Assembly (NCBI RefSeq): GCF_021130785.1 | Contig: NC_060212.1 | Coordinates: 150,750,501-150,814,500 of the forward strand | DNA: 64,000 nt | DNA from: Homalodisca vitripennis | Taxonomy: Eukaryota > Arthropoda > Insecta > Hemiptera > Cicadellidae | Reading direction: 5' to 3' | In this document: in pieces, positions 41,601-50,600 of the stretch | Position numbering within the stretch: position 1 is the first letter of the stretch | Layout of the letters: each line of letters begins with the position of its first letter | Program-made: the position numbers and the translations under genes | The notes under the pieces: generated by a model | Database searches by the model: none | The model's input: the letters and a program-made list of their open reading frames with translations, nothing else | Told to the model about the DNA's origin: nothing

Positions 41601-44600
41601 TTATTTTGAATAAGTGAGGGATTTGAAAACTGTTCTGTAACACTTTATCAGCCCAAATACAAAATAGCAAATGTATTACACTCAATAAATTAAAACGGAA
41701 GAGCTATTTATAGTAGTAAAAGAAACACATGGGTATGATATTCCTTTCAAAGGCACTAACAAATTATGGCAACCACTGACTACCATACACCATCACAAAA
41801 TAGACTACAAAATGTTGGCTTGAAGAAATTTCCGGACTTTTTAATACACAAGGTACAACATTAAACACGTTTTAGCGATAGGTAATGCACTTACTGCAGA
41901 TCGTTATCATCCACAAATATAGTAGCAGACTCGTGGCGCGATGCATGTACATAAATACAGATCTACTAGCAAAATACGATATACTGAACTAGGATAATTT
42001 GTTGATTAGGTTATATATCTACAGTTGTTCACACACAAAGTACAACAAAATTACGTTTTCAAGACTGGTAATTTACATAACGCCGATCAGCTATTGTCCA
42101 GGTAGATACGCAGCAGACTCGGGGCAATCTACGAATGTAAATGTAATACTAACTGCAAGAAAAATACTATTTTTAAAACTCAGCCTTTTCATTGATTAAA
42201 TTATCTTTTTACGATTTTTCAAACACAAAATATGACAAAAACTTTTTTTATTGGATAAAGTATACATCCTGACGATCAGCTGATAATGACACATTGAGTC
42301 TCCCCAGATTCTATTGTGGAATCCCGTTGATTGATTATCAGACCTGAATCTTTCTTGAAGATCCTGTAGATTTGAGATTTGGCTTTGACACTTCACTAGT
42401 TATTACCACAATGCCATAAAACAAATATTTTAAACAGAATATTTCTGTCACAAAGTCATAATTCGTGATTTTTTTGCAATGAACGTGAAACCCTCATTTA
42501 AATTCATAACTTTTCCGGGACTTCTGTGACTGGTAAGACACTCTGCTAGAATAATCGGATAATTTTCTCTGTCTATCGTGAAATTCCACGACTTTCTACA
42601 TTTTGTTAAAAATTCCAGACTATGTCCGGTCTAACCTGATTGGTCAGCAGGCAGGTGCGACGACGCTCTGTCCCTCACTGGTGACCTTGAACTGTCAACT
42701 AACTTCACAAACCTCTACCCTCTTTTTCACAAAGATGCGTGCCTGTCCCATATCCTTGAACTTAATAAAAAAAATCAGTGTTGGATGTACTTAGTTTATT
42801 TTAAACTTTTTACACATTTTGCTCAAAATTCCTGTACATATCCCACATTAATTTTCCTGTACATAGTAAATTTAAGTACAATTCCAGCATGCTGGACACC
42901 ATGATAATGTTTTTACACCATAATTATCTCTACATTTTCCAGAAAAAAATAATGTATTACACATATGTATAGTACAAATGTTTCAAGCACGAATACAAAA
43001 CACCCACAAGTGGCCTCCCATATGAGGAAAAAGTTACTGCCAATTCCAGATTTAAATTATATGGTCCAAACCTCTTATTTTGTTTAATTTTAAAACTTTT
43101 TTCGTATTATTTTACTTCGTTACAATGACCTATTCTTTGGAGCTACTGTGTGATTAAAAATTTTCCAAAAGGTAACAGATTTTAAAAAAATGTTATGTAG
43201 GTTTTATGGTTTTTTTTAACACGTTTGCTGCTAAAAATCCCTATATAGAGTTCCCTATATGCTCAAATTTTTTAAATATATTTTTACTTACTTTTGGATA
43301 AAGTATGATAGAAATATATGAAAACTACTCATAAGTCACCAAAATTATCACTCTCTACCATTTTAGAAATGCGGTAATTGTTGTGTTACCGCTAGCTCCT
43401 GGGGACAGTCTTCTGTAACAGGTCAAATTACGACATTTGAATATTCGCGGGGAATTGGCAGACTGTGACGTCAGTGAATCACATGTTGTCGGAATTGAGA
43501 TTTATTTAATTAATAACGGAGAAATATATTAAAACTTTATACGGGAACAAATTTAATTAATTAAAATGAATTAAACATAACCAAAATTCGTGTTTTACAA
43601 AAGTACTAAATAAAATTACGCAGAAAAGCCAATTGTGGGATAAAATGACTTGCATATTGATGACGTCATAAAGCACATGTTGCTAAAAATTTAAATAAAA
43701 AGCTTTGGAAAAATAATAAAAGAAAATAGAAAGACTTAAATTGATTAATTATAGTGAACGTGATAAATTTCGACAATTATAAGAAAAGAATCAAATTATA
43801 TTTAATCGTGAAGACGCTGATTTGAACGGGAGAGGGGATGAGTATTGTTTTGAGCCGGTATGCATAGTTTTATACGGAGAATCCTTCCTCTCTTTCTAGA
43901 CTTGAAGCAAGGAGGTTGTGCTCATGTGGATCCTCCTGGGACAGTAGTGATAAAATTAATAGGAAACTGTATTATGGTGTATTGAAGTTTTAATAAGGGA
44001 TGGGATGTTATGTTAGATTCTCAAGTTATCAAAGCAAGTTGAGTGGAATTATATATGTATGGACAGTGTAATATAAAATAAATTGACATCAAGGTCATTT
44101 GCTTTGAGTTTTATTTGAGTGTCCCATCTATAAAGAAGTGTGATAGGAACTTTAATGGAGTGATATTGAGTTTTTTAACCATTCTTCAATCTATTTAAAA
44201 ACCTGACATAGATATAGACTTGTTGTTGGTGATATCAACAACACCACAGACATTGAATTTTGATAGTTATTTGGTATCAACTTGGAATAATATGAGTTAG
44301 CCAACACGAAGTAATTTACATAACCAATGAGAGGGAGCACATTTTGAATACCGATTGGGAGAAAATTGGGACAACAAACGTGGGTCTGGAACGTGGCAGA
44401 GTTTCAAACAAACGAGGGGACCGTAGCAAAAGGACACAGCTAGCTTTGGGCAGATCTTGAGCAAGATGGCGACCAACGCGATCCGTAGGAAAATGGCACA
44501 GCAACGTGGGGCTCGCAGCACTTCCTTGCCAGCTGGTAACTTTAGTTACCGCTCACACTAGGGAACGCCCTTTTATGGCAGTGGGAATATTTCAAAATGA

Positions 44601-47600
44601 ATACATTGTAGCTAAGTGAACTGTATTTTATTCATTTTAGACAAACATAAACCATATTTATACGTAAATGTGAAAACCAAAATGAATGTAAAAGTTTATA
44701 AACATGTGAAAAAGTTTATATAAATCTCCGCTAATTCACTCAAATTCAGTTATTATTTACAAATATGTGGTGAGTAATTATATCAAAATATATTTAAATG
44801 TTTACTTGAAATTATACCAAAAACATTGTAGTACATAAGTTTATAAAAATGTATTCCAATCCAGTTGTGAGCACTCCATTGCGGTGGGTTGGTCTCGTAA
44901 TCAGGATCCTCAACTTCTGAGTTTGTCTGGTACTCCACATCATCATGTTGTTATACTCATTGTCTGAACTCAATATTGGCTCTGTTGTATGCTTAGAACT
45001 TGGTTGTTGTACACTACTTGGTCCCGGAGGAAGATCCATTATGTTGCACAATCACTTACTACTATAACAACTTTAAAAATCATTAAAAATAATGAAAAAG
45101 TCTAATGTGAAAACTAAGTGCATAAAAATGCGGAAAAGTACCTCCTGAGGAGCAAGAAATACAGTGTTGTGATAGCTTGAGTGCTGGCCGCATACTGACC
45201 TTATTTCAGAACAAAGGCTCTGTGGTAACCATAGTAACCACCCGTTCCTAGCGCAGCATAGCAGTGGTAACCAGAGTTACCGCCCGCAGCGAACGTGTTA
45301 ATGTGGTTTCTAGAGAGATTAAGACAACTATCTCTATTAATAAAAAATATTTATTAGATTTATGTAAATGTTCGATCAGAATTTAAAATTGCTCGGTGTT
45401 GCTAGTAGGCTATTTCCCATTATTTTTAGAAGTGATAAATTGTGGTTCAATAATGCATTTTTTTATTTCAGATGTGCAGTTTCTATTTTCTGTTACCGGT
45501 TACTAGACCAAATGGCCAGTGATCCTCTTTTTAACATCAATGACCTAAACGCCAATCTCTATCACAAGATAAAGGTCCTGGACAAGACCAGAGTGTACCG
45601 CCTTCAGCTCCACTATCTCAAGGATTTTCTTACTACTTGCAGATTTGCTATCGAGTAAGTCGTTTTTCTTTTTCATTGTTTTATATTTCCTAAGTGTTTT
45701 GTATTTTCTTGATGTCCTGTATTGGAGTTTAAATTATGAGGCATATCCAAAAAAATAAGTGTACTGAGGCTCTCATGGCCGGAAAGATTTTTGTTACCTA
45801 ATTTTAAACCTCAACCGGAGTTTTTCCCTTCCTAACGAGAGAATGGATGAAATTCCATATTTTACATTTTTAATAAAACTTATTGTCACATCAACAGTTC
45901 TCAATGTACTGACCTCGAACTGGTCTCGTTGCGAAGGGAGGAATCAGTGTAGCCAACATGTCTGAAAAAATCCTTCCAGCCGTGAGAGCCTTAGTACACT
46001 TAATTTCTGGATATACCTTGTATCTTGCGTGTATTTTTGATCATACAGTATAGTTAAAACTAAGCATTTCAAAATCTTAAAATTTGTTTTGTTTTAACAT
46101 ATTTTGTTTGTGTTTTCTTGGTATGATGTGTAGGCATGGTTGGATACAGAAGTTAATAAAAAATTTCTAGTTAGAAAATAATTATTAATTGTATTTTAAC
46201 AGGCAAGAAACAGGTTTGCAGGAGTTCTTAAAGACCACCCCACCTTATTTCCTGGCAGAACCTCACGTGTACTCGTTGCAGGACCTTGTTCAGGTAAAGA
46301 TGGGAGAGCTGAGCGAGAAACTCAAGGATCTGGTCCAGGCTGCCCTAGCCCACGTCAAGGACTGTGTGGTTAGTAAATTCTGTTATTGGTTAAGATTGTT
46401 CAGGGTAAAGCTTTGATAGTGGTTTTTTTTTTTTTTTTTTTCCTTCTGAGGGAAGAGGACACTTTGTCCCCGCACTTAGTCCTAAAAGGACCTTTGCGCC
46501 TCCCTTACTTTAATTTGTGCCCTCAAAAACCGAGGCTTTTGCAAAAAACCAATCAGATTTAAGGGCTCCTGTTCTCTGATGTCCTTGGGGCTGAGGAGAT
46601 ATGCTCCCAAGTATCTTTTCCTAGTCTCTACGATGGCAGGACAATCCAACCAAATGTGCTCTGCTGACTCCTCCTCTTCTCCACAGAGTCTACATTCGCT
46701 GCTCCGACTAAGGCCTACCTTCAAAAGGTGCTTCCTCAGAGGGCCATGTCCTGTCAACATTCCTAATATCAGTCTTATATCCTCCTTATTCTGGTCTAGG
46801 AGAGCTGTCCACCCTTTTGCATAAGGAGAGATAAACATTTTGGATATTCTTAAACCCGAGGCTCTGCTCCAATTCTTGTATCTTGTCCTCTTTTCCCAAT
46901 CTTTAACCAGAGCTTTAATGTTGGAGAAGGATATTCCACAACCTGGCTCAGGCCCCACCAATGTGGATTCTGCTCCCTTTTTGGCGAGGATGTCCGCTTT
47001 TTCGTTCCCATGAATTCCTTCATGACCCGGCACCCAGCCGAGTGTTACTCTGTTTTATTTTGTTTAGTCCACTAGTTAAATTAGGCCGGTGATAATGTTT
47101 GTCAGCACACGTCACATGTGATTGAAATCAGTGACTCATGCAAGACCATACAAGCGAACTTGAATCGGAATGTTCTGAAGCTTTGTGACAAAATTGTTAT
47201 AATAACTACAAGAGTTGGTTTGTGAACAGCTGTGACTTCTTGTGTTCTTGCAATCATGAAATATGAATAGATCTATTCGTTTACTTTGAAACAAAGCAGC
47301 TCAGATCTTCTGAGCTACCTAATAACTTTATTCTACCATGTATTCCACAATTAAACAACTCTTTGTTTAAAGTTTGTTATTAACGATGGATGATATGAAA
47401 ACACAGCAGAATTTCCACCATTTGTCATCATTGTATGTCACTATAATAGAACACTATATTTTGAGACTTGGGATCTATGCTCTTCTTCAAGTGTAAAAAA
47501 TACCTTAAGGAATAAGCAAAAAACCTTTATTTTTAACCTTTTTCATATAGGTTATATGTTTACACTTGAAGAACAGGCTAGATTCCAATCTTTGAAAAGT

Positions 47601-50600
47601 AACAATATATTTTTGTCACAATGCTTTTAAAGTTTTTATTTTTCTATTCGCTGTTTACCAATGGCCTTGTACGTAATTTTCTGCAGTATAACATGGGAGT
47701 CATAGGCATCTTCTTTACGTAAAGTACGCCAATGGTATAGCTTGATAGATAAGCAATATTGGAAGATATTCTCATTTTTTTATCCATTTTCGAATAATTG
47801 GACATCTAAATTTATTGGACAGTGTATTTGGGAGCTTTGAAAATAGTTTCTATGAGTACAATGAGATATAATTTAACCCTTTCAGGGCCAGGACCAAGTA
47901 TGAGATGTTGCAAAATTTTTTCACATATCATATCCCCTTGTGACCAGTCAAAAGTGCCAGGCTAAAATTGGTGATTTTGCAGTCTCTTAGATTAAAATTT
48001 ATAACTTTTCATAAAAATTAGAGAATTACCTAAAAGTTGCACCAAATTACTCGTATAGATATATACTATCAATAAAAAAATATATACATGTAGTTTTAAG
48101 TAATTTAAAATAAAAAAAAAAATAATGTTTTAATGGATTACATACAAAAAATTTTATTGTTTTATTTTTTTTGTAAATAACTAAAAAAGGAAAAATAATT
48201 TTACTGTGGGAAGCTATGTTATTATATTGTACATTTAGAAAGGAACAACCATACAAAATTTTGTGTTATTTCTCTCATAAATAAATTTTTTATGACACAT
48301 TTTGTATAAATACGCATAATTGTACTTCGCAACATTTTATAAATGATAAACCAACTGACTCATACACTGCAAGAAATTTTAAATAAATATTCACATTATG
48401 GATGTACCGGTTAACAGATGATTGTAGGATCCATAAACAGTTTCAATACAGTTAAAAACACTATTTACCAAGAAATATTTACACAATTTTATTTGAAATT
48501 TATTTACACTTTTTCTATTTACAAATATGCGACTTACAATATCACTCCCGTGAGATCACAAATTGTCAGTCATTGTAACTACTACACACAATAGTTAAGC
48601 AGGTAACTACTAACACTACTAATATTTACAACCACAAAATAAAATAATGAAGAAGAATCCAGCATACAATAATACGACTACACTAAAGCATAAAGAATTA
48701 ACAACAATAGATCGAGTCAGCTGATAATGTCACGTGACAATTACGAAATAAAAATGCATAGACCTCCAAAATAAAAATGATATTCATATTAATTATCTAC
48801 AAATATACCAGGGAATAAAAAAACATAAAACTTTAATCATTTGACGTCGTATTTATTTAAGAAAACGACGAATATCAAGGCAGCAATATATTGCCGCCTG
48901 GCACTTTTCAGATGCAATCTATGACAGCAATATATTGCCGCCTGGCCCGGAAAGGGTTAATAGACAGTGGTTATTTTATTACCTTTCATCTTCAGTTTTG
49001 AGTTTGTTATAATCACTCTACTACGAAGTTTCCATGTTGTGTTGCACCATGGTCAATAAATATCATAAGATGAACTTCCCGGTCAAGTAGACATTTTTAT
49101 GAATTTAAAACACACGTATATAAACACAAGGATAGAATTGGGTGTTTGGAGGAACATATTCTCTATTTACAGTAGCCAGCTCGAGTGCACTGATTATGAT
49201 GATGGCATTGGCAGGTTGAACTTGTGTTCTTGACCTTGAACTGGTTCTGTAATAATGATTAACTGTTATCGAGTATGTATACAGGTTCATCTCTCTTGAA
49301 AATCTATTATTTTCAAAGGACACCATCGTCTTTTCAGAACACATTAGACCTAAATAATTCTGTCATTAAGCAGACGGGTAAAATAAACTTGTTTGTTAAC
49401 TTTATTTTCTAAGTTGATGTCACAACTCATAAAAATTAGTTTTATTATTTTTCTTATGAATAATTTTCTGTAAAAGTATTGTGTATCACTTTATTTTGTG
49501 TATACAAATGTAGACAACAGAAGACTTTATTCTTATTCCAGAATGAAATATGCCAAATTCTTACTACTACGCTGTACAAAAACATTACAGAATGTACAAA
49601 ATATTTCTTTCAATAAATAAAATACTTATATTTTCTTTGGATCCCTATGAACTGTTGTCTTCAAAGTATTAATAAATACAAGTAGTTTAATTGACTTTAT
49701 TTTAAATTTTTACTTTCTTATAAAATTATAATTTGTAAAATATGAATTTTAACTTGATTTTAATAAATAACATTTTGCTATAAAAGCCATATAAAATCTT
49801 AGGGACTAGTAACGACTATTCGAATAGTTTGGATATACGAGGGGGTACCCAAAAAAAAACGGAATTATTTTATAAAAATTATATATTATCAAATTTTTTA
49901 CAATACGACCTTATCTCCTTCAAAATAATCTCCATTACAACTAATACACTTGTCCAACGGTATTTCCATTGATCAAAACATTTTTTTGTACTCATCTTTA
50001 GAAATGGCTGCAAGCTCGAGCTTCGTTTTTTTCTTAACCTCTTCAACGCTGTCAAATCGTTGACCTATCAAGCCTCTTTTCATGTGTGAAAATAAAAAAA
50101 AGTCGCATGGAGCGAGGTCAGGCGAGTAAGGTGCGTGGGGCAGCGGAACCATGCCGTTTTTGGCTAAAAACTGCCTAACTGAGATGGCTGTGTGTGCCGG
50201 TGCGTTGTCGTGGTGGAAGAACCAGTCTCCAGTCTGCCACAAATCGGGTCTTTTCTGGCGAACACTGTTGCGCAATCTTCTTAAAATCTCCAAATAAAAT
50301 GTTTGGTTGACAGTCTGACCTGGAGGAACAAACTCAGAATGAACAATGCCTTTAGCATCAAAAAAGCAAATCAACATGGTTTTGATGTTTGATTTGACTT
50401 GCCGACATTTTTTTGGACGAGGTGAAGATGGCGACTTCCATTGGCTTGACTGTTGCTTCGTTTCTGGGTCATAACCATAGCACCATGACTCATCACCAGT
50501 AATTACCTTTTCCAGAAAATCGGGATCATTTTCGAGATGTTCTTTCAGAAGGCGGCAAGTTTCAACTCGATGTGCCTTTTGATGGTCAGTCAGAAGTCGA

